Of a stretch of 64,000 bases of DNA, positions 38,705-47,254 are shown piece after piece. The notes beneath the pieces are model-generated. The model did no database searches. It worked only from the letters and a program-made list of their open reading frames with translations, and had not been told where the DNA came from. Every line of letters begins with the position of its first letter. Positions within the stretch are counted from its first letter, which is position 1. Source of the stretch: Litoribrevibacter albus (GTDB lineage: Bacteria; Pseudomonadota; Gammaproteobacteria; Pseudomonadales; Litoribrevibacteraceae); the NCBI RefSeq assembly GCF_030159995.1, contig NZ_BSNM01000011.1, positions 248,001 to 312,000 on the forward strand, written 5' to 3'. The position numbers and the translations under genes are program-made.

Positions 38705-41700
38705 TCATATGTCAGAACTTCGATACAATATCTCTACATGTTCGTGACCAAATTCCGATCTTAAAGCACTCACATTGGTGTCATCAGGTGCCAATTTCCA
38801 TTCATCACCCAATCGCACCCGGCCTCGTGCATCTTCACGTTGATAATCAATCAACAAGGGCACCCCTTCTTGGGAGAAGCTCAAGCTGCCTTCGTTAAGG
38901 ATTTTGTTGAATTGCAACGTATCTTTATCGTTCAGCAATTTCACTCGAACGTATTTGGCGTATTTATTCCGTGCACGTTCTACGTCGATCAAGGATTTTA
39001 CCCGACAACGAATACCACCAGAGTAGTTGTCGTAACTCACCTCGGCCTCAACTACGACAAGGACATCGGGCTTGAGCCACTCTTTATTCTCTGCGTATAA
39101 CTCGCCAAACAGGCCAACTTCCACACGAGCAGTACGATCATCCAACGCCAAGAATGCCAAGGTATCGCCTTTTTTGCTTTGCATGGTTCGAATGTCCATA
39201 ACCAAGCCCGCAATCAGATAAGTTTTGTTACGATCCGGCTCCAAATCTTTCAAACGACAGGTCACGATGGATTTAACTTCGGTTTCATACTCTTCAATCG
39301 GGTGGCCGGTTAAGAACAGACCGAGCGTGTCTTTTTCTTTCGCTAATTTCTCTTTTGGAGACCACTCTTTAATGGCCCGGTAATCTTCATAGACATCACG
39401 TTCAGTGTCTTCCGCCATGAGCTCACCAAACATATCGACCATGCCGGCATCCTGGTTTTTTGCCGATTGATCGGCAGCTTTAACCGCACTAGGAATCGCA
39501 GCAATCAACGCCGCACGATTAGGACCAATGCTGTCAAACGCTCCAGAGCACACCAAAGATTCAAGTGTCCGCTTGTTAACTTTTTGAGCACCAACACGCT
39601 CACAGAAGTCGAATAAGTCTTTAAATGGTCCATCTTTCCGTGCCTTAATAATAGCCTCGGCAGGACCTTCACCAACCCCTTTTACAGCGCCCAATCCATA
39701 AACCACTTCATCTTTATCATTCACGGTAAACATGAATTCAGACTGGTTTACATCAGGAAGCACCAACTTCAGCCCCATCTCCCGACATTCTTCAATGGAA
39801 ATAACAACCTTATCGGTCTTTTCCATATCCGCCGACAATACCGCCGCCATAAAGGCCGCAGGGTAATGAGTCTTCAACCAAAGGGTCTGATAAGAAACAA
39901 TCGCATAGGCGGCGGAGTGGGATTTGTTGAATCCGTATCCGGCAAACTTCTCTACCAAGTCAAAGATGTTCATCGCCAGATCAGGATCAACACCCTGCTC
40001 GATGGCACCTTCACGGAAAATGCTACGCTGCTTGGCCATTTCCTCCGGCTTTTTCTTACCCATCGCTCGACGAAGCATGTCCGCGCCGCCCAGAGTGTAG
40101 CCCGCCAATGCCTGAGCAATCTGCATCACCTGTTCCTGATAAACAATAACGCCATAGGTCGGCTCAAGAATGGTTTTCAGATTATCGTGTTGGAAGTCCG
40201 GGTGTGGATAAGCCACTTCTGCCCGACCGTGCTTACGGTCGATAAAGTCCTGTACCATCCCGGATTCCAGTGGCCCTGGTCGGAACAGAGCCACCAATGC
40301 GATCATATCTTCAATGTTATCCGGCTGAAGGCGACGAATCAGATCCTTCATACCTCGGGATTCCAACTGGAATACAGCGGTTGTTTCAGCGCGTTTTAAC
40401 AGCGCAAAGGATTCAGGGTCATCCAATGGAATCAAGTTAATGTCGATCGAATCAAGCCCTTCTTTGGCTCGCTTAGCATTTACCGTTTTAAGCGCCCAAT
40501 CTACGATGGTTAGGGTCCGAAGTCCCAAGAAGTCAAACTTTACAAGCCCCGCTTCTTCTACGTCGCCTTTATCAAACTGGGTTACCACACCTGTGCCATC
40601 AGGGTCACAGTTCACTGGCGAGAAGTCGGTCAATTTAGTCGGCGCAATAACCACACCGCCGGCGTGCTTACCGGTACCACGAGTGATACCTTCAAGCTTA
40701 AGCGCCATCTCCCAAATTTCTTGGGCTTCCTCATCCGTTTCAATGAATTCTTTAAGCTCTGCCACTTCTTCAATGGCATCTTTAAGCTTCATTCCCGGTG
40801 TGGCCGGAATCAACTTAGACAAGCGATCTGCCAAACCATAGGATTTACCTTGTACGCGGGCCACGTCCCGAACCACCGCCTTCGCGGCCATGGTACCAAA
40901 GGTAACGATCTGAGACACCGCTTCCTTACCATAGTTTTCGGATACGTACTTAATCACCTGATCACGATTTTCCATACAGAAATCGATATCAAAGTCGGGC
41001 ATGGAAACCCGCTCCGGGTTTAAGAAACGTTCAAACAGCAAGTCGTATTCAAGTGGATCAAGGTCAGTAATTTTCTGAGCATAGGCAACCAACGAACCGG
41101 CACCGGAACCACGCCCTGGCCCTACCGGAATATCATGATCTTTCGCCCATTGAATGAAGTCCATTACGATCAGGAAGTAACCGGGGAACCCCATCTGGAG
41201 AATAATATCCAGCTCAAAGTCCAACCGATCATAGTATTCTTTACGGCGCTCCTGATACTCAGGGCTGTCTTTATCCACATCCCTCAGAATAATTTCAAGA
41301 CGTTCTTCCAAGCCCTGAGCCGAAAACTCACGGAAGAACTCATCCATAGTTTTCCCTTCCGGGATTGGGTATTCAGGTAAATAGTAGGTACCTAGCTTTA
41401 CTTCCAAACTGCAACGCTTGGCAATTTCAAGAGTATTCTGAAGTGCACTTGGAATGTCAGAAAACAATTCTGACATTTGTTCCGGAGACTTGAGGTATTG
41501 TTCTTCCGTGTAATTCTTGGGACGGCGAGGATCTCCCAGCGTATAACCCTGGTTAATACACACGCGGGCTTCATGCGCTTCAAAGTCCGTTTCTTTAATA
41601 AATCGAACATCGTTCGTAGCAACAACGGGTAATTGAAGTTGCTGAGCCAAGGCCATTGAACCTTGTAAACTGACCTCATCACCATCTCGACCACAACGAT

Positions 41701-42211
41701 GTAACTCAAGATAAAAACGCCCCTCGAACAACTTAGCCCAGTATTCGGCTCTGCTTTGAGCTAGAGCTGTATTGCCTTTAATTAATGCAGCACCAATATC
41801 ACCATCTTTACCACCAGAGAGAAGAAGCAAGCCTTCATGCTTTTCTTCAATCCAGGCTTTACTGACGATGGGGACTTCATTTCTTTGGCCAATAAGATAG
41901 CCATCTGAGACCAGCTCTGTCAGGTTTCGGTAGCCTTTTTCATTAATACACAGCAAGCACACACGAAACGGTTCATCGGGAGAGTCTGGATTCTCCAACC
42001 AGACATCGGAACCCATAATCGGCTTTAAGCCGCTTCCCTGAGCCCCTTTATAAAACTTTACCAAACCAAACAAATTGCCCTGATCCGTCAAAGCCACAGC
42101 CGGTGCATTCTGCTCAACCGTTGTCGACAATAGTGGCTTAATTTTGACGATGCCATCAATCAGCGAAAACTCAGAGTGAACACGCAAATGAACAAAGGGG
42201 GCGGATGACAT
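38705..42211 (-). CDS. dnaE: DNA polymerase III subunit alpha
   Basis: Replicative polymerase of 1168 residues, the standard DnaE1 length. The PHP domain starts at HLRVHSEFSLIDG. The polymerase palm has PDFDIDFCMENRDQ with catalytic acids near residue 400 and VKFDFLGLRTLTI further on. The fingers region contains YQEQVMQIAQALAGYTLG (two parts) and GYGFNKSHSAAYA. OB-fold and C-terminal tau-binding regions follow. A 164-base gap, with a short TATCCCC/GGGGATA hairpin at 42279-42297, separates it from rnhB. Confidence 0.98.
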   Translation of the reverse strand: MSSAPFVHLRVHSEFSLIDGIVKIKPLLSTTVEQNAPAVALTDQGNLFGLVKFYKGAQGSGLKPIMGSDVWLENPDSPDEPFRVCLLCINEKGYRNLTELVSDGYLIGQRNEVPIVSKAWIEEKHEGLLLLSGGKDGDIGAALIKGNTALAQSRAEYWAKLFEGRFYLELHRCGRDGDEVSLQGSMALAQQLQLPVVATNDVRFIKETDFEAHEARVCINQGYTLGDPRRPKNYTEEQYLKSPEQMSELFSDIPSALQNTLEIAKRCSLEVKLGTYYLPEYPIPEGKTMDEFFREFSAQGLEERLEIILRDVDKDSPEYQERRKEYYDRLDFELDIILQMGFPGYFLIVMDFIQWAKDHDIPVGPGRGSGAGSLVAYAQKITDLDPLEYDLLFERFLNPERVSMPDFDIDFCMENRDQVIKYVSENYGKEAVSQIVTFGTMAAKAVVRDVARVQGKSYGLADRLSKLIPATPGMKLKDAIEEVAELKEFIETDEEAQEIWEMALKLEGITRGTGKHAGGVVIAPTKLTDFSPVNCDPDGTGVVTQFDKGDVEEAGLVKFDFLGLRTLTIVDWALKTVNAKRAKEGLDSIDINLIPLDDPESFALLKRAETTAVFQLESRGMKDLIRRLQPDNIEDMIALVALFRPGPLESGMVQDFIDRKHGRAEVAYPHPDFQHDNLKTILEPTYGVIVYQEQVMQIAQALAGYTLGGADMLRRAMGKKKPEEMAKQRSIFREGAIEQGVDPDLAMNIFDLVEKFAGYGFNKSHSAAYAIVSYQTLWLKTHYPAAFMAAVLSADMEKTDKVVISIEECREMGLKLVLPDVNQSEFMFTVNDKDEVVYGLGAVKGVGEGPAEAIIKARKDGPFKDLFDFCERVGAQKVNKRTLESLVCSGAFDSIGPNRAALIAAIPSAVKAADQSAKNQDAGMVDMFGELMAEDTERDVYEDYRAIKEWSPKEKLAKEKDTLGLFLTGHPIEEYETEVKSIVTCRLKDLEPDRNKTYLIAGLVMDIRTMQSKKGDTLAFLALDDRTARVEVGLFGELYAENKEWLKPDVLVVVEAEVSYDNYSGGIRCRVKSLIDVERARNKYAKYVRVKLLNDKDTLQFNKILNEGSLSFSQEGVPLLIDYQREDARGRVRLGDEWKLAPDDTNVSALRSEFGHEHVEILYRSSDI

Positions 42212-42375
42212 TCAAGCTCTCCAGGAAAGATCGATAGAATAAAAGCGGGCAATTAAAATAAGAGCGAAAGAATACCATATCCCCCCTAAGGGGATAAGCC
42301 ATGCGATACATTCATTCGCTAAAAATACACAGCCAAGTGTTCCTGCTCTCAGCAGAAAAACTCAACAGAGAAGAC

Positions 42376-42990
42376 TTAAAACAAAGACAAGTTTTTCTGA
42401 ACCGGCGCAAAGCTTTTACGATGATGTTTGGTCACACCATACTTTTCTATCGCGTCCATATGAACTTTGGTGGGATAACCTTTGTGCTTTGCAAACCCAT
42501 ACTCAGGGTATTCAAGATCCAGAGCAACCATCTCCCTATCCCGAGTCACTTTTGCAAGGATAGAGGCGGCCGCAATCGCTGCATGACGGGCATCCCCTTT
42601 CACCACGGCTTCCGCAGGGCAAGGTAATTTTGGTGGGAGACGATTTCCGTCAATCAACGCATACTCTGGCGCAACGGACAGAGATTCAATCGCGCGTTTC
42701 ATCGCTAACATAGAGGCGTGAAGAATATTGAGCTGATCGATCTCCTCAACAGAGGCACGAGCAATCGAAAAGCTCAGCGCATGTTCCTGAATTTGATCAA
42801 ACAAGGCTTCGCGCTTTTTTTCGGACAGTTTCTTAGAATCATCCAACCCCACAATAGGTTTATTGGGATCAAGAATGACCGCCGCCGCAACCACATCCCC
42901 TGCCAGAGGGCCACGACCCGCTTCATCAGCCCCCGCCACCAAGTAACCCGGATACTCAGGAATAAAAGGCTCTAAAACAACCTTCACCAT
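42376..42990 (-). CDS. rnhB: Ribonuclease HII
   Basis: Removes RNA from RNA-DNA hybrids and single misincorporated ribonucleotides. The 204-residue protein has the catalytic Asp22-Glu23 in [25 protein letters not shown], and [21 protein letters not shown] with the third and fourth acidic positions. It has no N-terminal insertion domain, as usual for proteobacteria. lpxB lies upstream and dnaE downstream, the common lpxB-rnhB-dnaE order. Confidence 0.96.
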   Translation of the reverse strand: MVKVVLEPFIPEYPGYLVAGADEAGRGPLAGDVVAAAVILDPNKPIVGLDDSKKLSEKKREALFDQIQEHALSFSIARASVEEIDQLNILHASMLAMKRAIESLSVAPEYALIDGNRLPPKLPCPAEAVVKGDARHAAIAAASILAKVTRDREMVALDLEYPEYGFAKHKGYPTKVHMDAIEKYGVTKHHRKSFAPVQKNLSLF

Positions 42991-43020
42991 AATTTATACT
43001 TCAATCCCAAAATAATTCAT

Positions 43021-43059
43021 CGAGCTAGTTACTCGAGCTAGTTACTCGAGCTAATTTCT
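43021..43059. repeat. 13-bp tandem repeat, 3 copies, lpxB-rnhB spacer
   Basis: CGAGCTAGTTACT occurs twice exactly, followed by CGAGCTAATTTCT and a decayed fourth start CGATCGAATGAGA. It lies in the 104-base gap between lpxB and rnhB. Confidence 0.92.
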
Positions 43060-43094
43060 CGATCGAATGAGAGGTCAAACCATTGGTCGACCCA

Positions 43095-44240
43095 TTATCG
43101 GCCAATCAAATCCAATACAGCGCGGGCTGCTTTGGTGTTACCACCCTGCTGTAAAAGCTCATGAATCTGGTGAAACTCCTGTACTACCGACTCGTATTTT
43201 TCTGGATGATTAATACGATCAATCACTTCTTCAGAAATAGCCTCGGGTGTTGCTTCATCCTGTATTAATTCAGGAACCAACGGCTTATTGGCCAGCAAAT
43301 TCGGAAGGGAAATGTAATCCACCTTCACAATACGTTTACCAATGGCATACGTTAAAGGTGCCATTTTATAAACCACTACCATCGGGCGTTTATGAAGCGC
43401 AGCTTCCAAGGTAGCCGTACCAGACGCCAAAGCAATGACATTTGCTGCGGCCATCACGGTTCGACTTTGGCCATCCACCATTTTGATCTGTTGACCCACA
43501 CCCACCATTTGCTGCAACGCTTCAAGCTGAGTTCGACGAATCTCATTCGCCGCTGGCAGTACTAACTGGGCATCAGGTAACTTCTGGTGAATTAAATCAG
43601 CGGCCCGTAGCATGGTTTCACCAATGTATTTGATTTCGCCACCGCGACTGCCCGGCAGAATGGCAACAACCGGTCGTTGCGAATCCAAGCCAAGAGCACA
43701 ACAAGCCTCTGTTCGGCTCGGTTCCATAGGAATATCATCCGCCAAGGGATGACCCACAAAACACTCTTTCATGTTATGCGCTTGATAAAACTTACTCTCA
43801 AAGGGCAACAAAGTAAGCATCAGGTCAGTACTTTCTTTAATTTTAAAGATGCGCTTTTTACGCCAAGCCCAAACCGAAGGACTGACATAATGCACGGTTG
43901 GTACACCCAGTTTTTTGAGCTTTCGTTCCATCCGAAGAGTAAAGTCAGGCGCATCAATACCGATAAAGACGTCCGGCGGATTTTTTTTGAAATGGCGATA
44001 CATTTTCCGATGTATACCAATCAGCTCTCTTAGCCGTCCCAGTACTTCAACCAACCCCATTACGGATAAACGCTCCATTGGGAAATGAGTGTTAAACCCT
44101 TGCTCAATCATCAATGGGCCACCGATGCCTTCTATAATCGCATCAGGGTAAGTTTCACGAAGCTCTTTAATCAGGCCAGAACCTAAGATGTCACCAGATG
44201 CTTCTCCGGCAATCATGCCTATCCGTAGAGGTTTATTCAT
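43095..44240 (-). CDS. lpxB: Lipid-A-disaccharide synthase
   Basis: Glycosyltransferase (GT19) joining UDP-diacylglucosamine and lipid X. The 381-residue protein starts RIGMIAGEASGDILGSGLI, then has GIGGPLMIEQGF, IDAPDFTLR, HYVSPSVWAWR and LPGSRGGEIKYI, with a C-terminal ALASGTATLEAAL. All LpxB motifs are present. It is separated from lpxA by a terminator-like hairpin. rnhB is downstream. Confidence 0.97.
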   Translation of the reverse strand: MNKPLRIGMIAGEASGDILGSGLIKELRETYPDAIIEGIGGPLMIEQGFNTHFPMERLSVMGLVEVLGRLRELIGIHRKMYRHFKKNPPDVFIGIDAPDFTLRMERKLKKLGVPTVHYVSPSVWAWRKKRIFKIKESTDLMLTLLPFESKFYQAHNMKECFVGHPLADDIPMEPSRTEACCALGLDSQRPVVAILPGSRGGEIKYIGETMLRAADLIHQKLPDAQLVLPAANEIRRTQLEALQQMVGVGQQIKMVDGQSRTVMAAANVIALASGTATLEAALHKRPMVVVYKMAPLTYAIGKRIVKVDYISLPNLLANKPLVPELIQDEATPEAISEEVIDRINHPEKYESVVQEFHQIHELLQQGGNTKAARAVLDLIGR

Positions 44241-44285
44241 ATTGTCTTAACGTTATTGCTCTTCAAAAAATACTGAACTTTATGA

Positions 44286-44314
44286 GAAAAGAAAAAGCCG
44301 CCTAATAGGCGGCT
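44286..44314 (-). terminator. Terminator-like hairpin between lpxA and lpxB
   Basis: Arms AGCCGCC and GGCGGCT with a five-base loop are followed on the minus strand by TTTTTCTTTTC. It lies just ten bases after the lpxA stop, within an otherwise continuous lpx gene run, so it probably lowers rather than blocks lpxB transcription. Confidence 0.8.
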
Positions 44315-44324
44315 GTTTTATAGG

Positions 44325-45095
44325 TTATCGTACGATTCCCCGGGTGGAAGCAAGAATTGAATCATAAAATACTTTTACTGCCGGTCGTTCTGCAGCAATC
44401 GGTTCGATTTCTTTCAACGCTTCTTCCAAACGCAATCCTTGACGGTAAACCACTTTATAGCAGTTTCTAAGCAGCTTGATGTCTTCTTTTTCAAAGCCTC
44501 TGCGCTTAAGCCCTTCAAGGTTAATCGCAGCTGGCTTCATTGGATTGCCGTTACCAATAACATAGGCTGGCACATCTTGGTTAACCGCAGAGCCACCACC
44601 GATCATCGCATGAGCGCCAATTTTTGCAAATTGATGAACACCCGTGCCACCACCAAGAATCGCAAAATCACCAACATGTACGTGGCCAGCCACCATAGCA
44701 TTATTTGCAAGAATACAGTTGTCGCCAACAATTACATCATGAGCGATGTGAGCATTACACATAATTAAGTTACCAGAACCGACGATGGTAATGCCTTCGT
44801 CCTGAACGGTACCACGATGAATCGTTACGCCTTCACGAATGATGTTGTTGTCACCAATCGTTAACTGCGTTGGTTCGCCCGCGTATTTCTTATCCTGACA
44901 GTCTTCACCAATGCTCGAAAACTGATATATACGGTTATTTTTACCAATGACCGTAGGACCTTTAATCACCACATGAGAACTAATGACGGTTCCTTCGCCA
45001 ATGGTCACATCTGGACCTACTATCGTCCAAGGTCCAATTTCTACGCCATCAGCGATTTCAGCGCTTGGGTCAATTATTGCTCTAGGGTCAATCAA
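44325..45095 (-). CDS. lpxA: UDP-N-acetylglucosamine acyltransferase
   Basis: First enzyme of lipid A synthesis, transferring a 3-hydroxyacyl chain from ACP. The 256-residue protein consists of left-handed beta-helix hexapeptide repeats ([20 protein letters not shown], in overlapping parts), with the catalytic His in [16 protein letters not shown] and the acyl-ruler region [14 protein letters not shown] helical C-terminus follows. It overlaps fabZ by eight bases. Confidence 0.97.
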   Translation of the reverse strand: MIDPRAIIDPSAEIADGVEIGPWTIVGPDVTIGEGTVISSHVVIKGPTVIGKNNRIYQFSSIGEDCQDKKYAGEPTQLTIGDNNIIREGVTIHRGTVQDEGITIVGSGNLIMCNAHIAHDVIVGDNCILANNAMVAGHVHVGDFAILGGGTGVHQFAKIGAHAMIGGGSAVNQDVPAYVIGNGNPMKPAAINLEGLKRRGFEKEDIKLLRNCYKVVYRQGLRLEEALKEIEPIAAERPAVKVFYDSILASTRGIVR

Positions 45096-45543
45096 GGGTT
45101 ACCTGCCTTTCTACACACATAATATCCGCCACACATGCGACTTTTTCATTCACTATGGTTCGACATTTAAACTTTAGCAGATGATGACGCTCTTCAATGA
45201 ACTCTGCTTCATGTTCCAAACGATCTCCGGGAAAGACCGGCTGTTTGAATCGAACCTTATCGGCACCGGCAAAATAATATAAAAATCCTTCCGATGCCTT
45301 TTTATTTTGTAACTGATATGCCAAAACACCGGCTACCTGAGCCATGGATTCAAGAATTAACACTCCTGGCATAATACTGTGGCCGGGAAAATGACCTTCA
45401 AAAAAAGGTTCATTCGCAGTCACGTTTTTATAGCCTTTGATAATCTTATTGTCCTGATCAATTTCCGTGATGCGATCAACCAACAAGAAAGGGTATCTAT
45501 GAGGTAAATATTCTTTGATCTCTTCGATATCCATATCGTCCAC
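45088..45543 (-). CDS. fabZ: 3-hydroxyacyl-ACP dehydratase FabZ
   Basis: Dehydrates 3-hydroxyacyl-ACP in fatty-acid elongation. The 151-residue hot-dog protein has [13 protein letters not shown], the catalytic His51 in [15 protein letters not shown] and Glu65 14 residues on. It sits between lpxD and lpxA, where both pathways compete for the same hydroxyacyl-ACP. It is ten bases from lpxD and overlaps lpxA. Confidence 0.97.
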   Translation of the reverse strand: MDDMDIEEIKEYLPHRYPFLLVDRITEIDQDNKIIKGYKNVTANEPFFEGHFPGHSIMPGVLILESMAQVAGVLAYQLQNKKASEGFLYYFAGADKVRFKQPVFPGDRLEHEAEFIEERHHLLKFKCRTIVNEKVACVADIMCVERQVTLD

Positions 45544-45553
45544 CCTTACCGGT

Positions 45554-46585
45554 TTATTTTGATGCTTTCAGTTCTGCCAGCTCTTTTTCTAACACTTTTA
45601 AAGTACGAGCCATATCATCCAGTTGACGATAACGAACCACACTCTTACGCCACTGTTTGGTTTCTTGGTAGCCTGTACCAGACGAGTAAACGCCAGGCTC
45701 TTTAATGTTACCAGTAATCGCAGCCATACCTGTCATTTGAGCGCCGTCAGCAATTTTCAAATGTCCAGAAATACACGAGCCACCACCAATAATGCAATAC
45801 TTCCCAATTTCTGTACTACCAGCAACGCCAGAACAAGCAGCCATTGCCGTGCCATAGCCAATTTTTACGTTATGAGCGATTTGGATCTGATTATCCAGAA
45901 TCACATTATCTTCAATTATCGTATCTTCAATGGCACCACGATCAATGGTTGTATTAGCACCGATTTCAACTCGATTACCAACCCTCACACCACCGATTTG
46001 AGCAATTTTATGCCACTCACCTTTCTCATTAGCATAGCCAAAGCCATCACTACCAATAATAGCGCCCGATTGAATAATTACCTGATTACCAATCTCTACC
46101 CCATGATAAACAGTTACACGAGGATACAAACGGCAGTCATCTCCTAACCGGCTATTTGCTCCAATCACAACATGGGCCATCAGCTGAGTGTTTCTACCAA
46201 TAACAGCACCATCTTCAATAACAACGTAAGGCCCTATGTGAACGTTTTCGCCAAGGGTTGCGGTATCAGATACCACAGCTGTTGGATGGATACTTGAAGA
46301 CAGCTTAGGTGTAGGATCAAATAAATGAGATAACTTGGCAAAAGCCAAATATGGATTATCTAATATCAGTGCAGCACCTTGAAATTGATCTGCAAATTTC
46401 TCAGGTAAGATCACGGCTGATGCTTTACAGTCTGAAAGAACAGAAACATATTTGGTATCAGATAAAAATGTAATATCACCGTCTTTGGCCTTATCCAAGG
46501 GAGCCAACCCTTGAATTTCAAGACCACTATCACCTCTAAGTTCCGCACCTAGAAACTCAGCAATTTGTTGAAGCGTTTTACTCAT
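45554..46585 (-). CDS. lpxD: UDP-3-O-(3-hydroxyacyl)glucosamine N-acyltransferase
   Basis: Third enzyme of lipid A synthesis. I chose the ATG at 46585 (343 residues, MSKTLQQIAEFLGAELRGD) because AGAGG lies six bases upstream. The N-terminal uridine-binding domain is followed by a left-handed beta-helix of hexapeptide repeats (GENVHIGPYVVIEDGAVIG in overlapping parts), the catalytic segment QIAHNVKIGYGTAM, and a C-terminal helix (RTLKVLEKELAELK). The order skp-lpxD-fabZ-lpxA is conserved. Confidence 0.96.
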   Translation of the reverse strand: MSKTLQQIAEFLGAELRGDSGLEIQGLAPLDKAKDGDITFLSDTKYVSVLSDCKASAVILPEKFADQFQGAALILDNPYLAFAKLSHLFDPTPKLSSSIHPTAVVSDTATLGENVHIGPYVVIEDGAVIGRNTQLMAHVVIGANSRLGDDCRLYPRVTVYHGVEIGNQVIIQSGAIIGSDGFGYANEKGEWHKIAQIGGVRVGNRVEIGANTTIDRGAIEDTIIEDNVILDNQIQIAHNVKIGYGTAMAACSGVAGSTEIGKYCIIGGGSCISGHLKIADGAQMTGMAAITGNIKEPGVYSSGTGYQETKQWRKSVVRYRQLDDMARTLKVLEKELAELKASK

Positions 46586-46678
46586 ATAAAGCCTCTGATC
46601 TTTCTTCAGAATTTTGCACCAGCTAGACACACAAACGCACCTAGCCTCGGCTAAGTGCGCTATATGGACTGACTTAAA

Positions 46679-47191
46679 TTACTTGGTTTCTTTGGTGTTC
46701 AACTTCTCTAGTAATTTAAGAGTAATATCCATGCTAGGGCTAACCCATAGCGTAGCTTCACGTGTCAACAAAAGATCAATTTTCAATTCATCAACCAATT
46801 CTTTTAACGCCGCATCAATCATTGGCTTATTCTGAGCCAAGAATTCTTTTTCACGATTGGTTTGCATCTTACGAACTTTCTGAATGATGTGTTTCGCATC
46901 AGACTGTTTACTCTGAATTTCTTCAAACAAACGACGCTTATCCTCATCAGACATTAGCATGCCATCTTTCTGACCTTTCTCTTGAAGCGTTCTGATTTCC
47001 TGCTCCAACTGACTTAATTGATCTTGCTCTGCTTTAAATTCATTTTGAAGTTCAGCAACCGCTGCTTTAGCCGCTTCAGAATTCATCAGTGCACGATAGA
47101 TATCCACTACTGCAATTTTTGACTCCGCAAAAGCAACAGAAGAAGCCAAAGAAAGCACACTAATAACTAGAGCCGATATAATTTTTTTCAC
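46679..47191 (-). CDS. skp: Periplasmic chaperone Skp/OmpH
   Basis: Carries unfolded outer-membrane proteins to BamA. The 170-residue precursor has a signal peptide (1-22, ending SVAFA) and long coiled-coil arms rich in Glu, Gln and Lys (EFKAEQDQLSQLEQEIRTLQ). The trimer core returns in KLAVVDIY-like form at the N-terminus (KIAVVDIYRALMNSEA). It lies between bamA and lpxD. Confidence 0.93.
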   Translation of the reverse strand: MKKIISALVISVLSLASSVAFAESKIAVVDIYRALMNSEAAKAAVAELQNEFKAEQDQLSQLEQEIRTLQEKGQKDGMLMSDEDKRRLFEEIQSKQSDAKHIIQKVRKMQTNREKEFLAQNKPMIDAALKELVDELKIDLLLTREATLWVSPSMDITLKLLEKLNTKETK

Positions 47192-47254
47192 AAGTCCGTC
47201 CTTTCGTTGTATTTATCGTTTTTCGTTAATTCAATATTCAAGCACTTTGTTAAC

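Noticed and set aside
39866..40399. 177-codon plus-strand frame inside dnaE
   Set aside because: Antisense to conserved polymerase motifs, no ribosome site and no known domain.
42279..42297. TATCCCC/GGGGATA hairpin as dnaE terminator or riboswitch
   Set aside because: The stem is short and has no T run on either strand; it may only be part of the dnaE promoter region.
45623..46147. 174-codon plus-strand frame inside lpxD
   Set aside because: Its repeat-like Thr/Asn-rich translation is just the complement of the hexapeptide repeats of lpxD.
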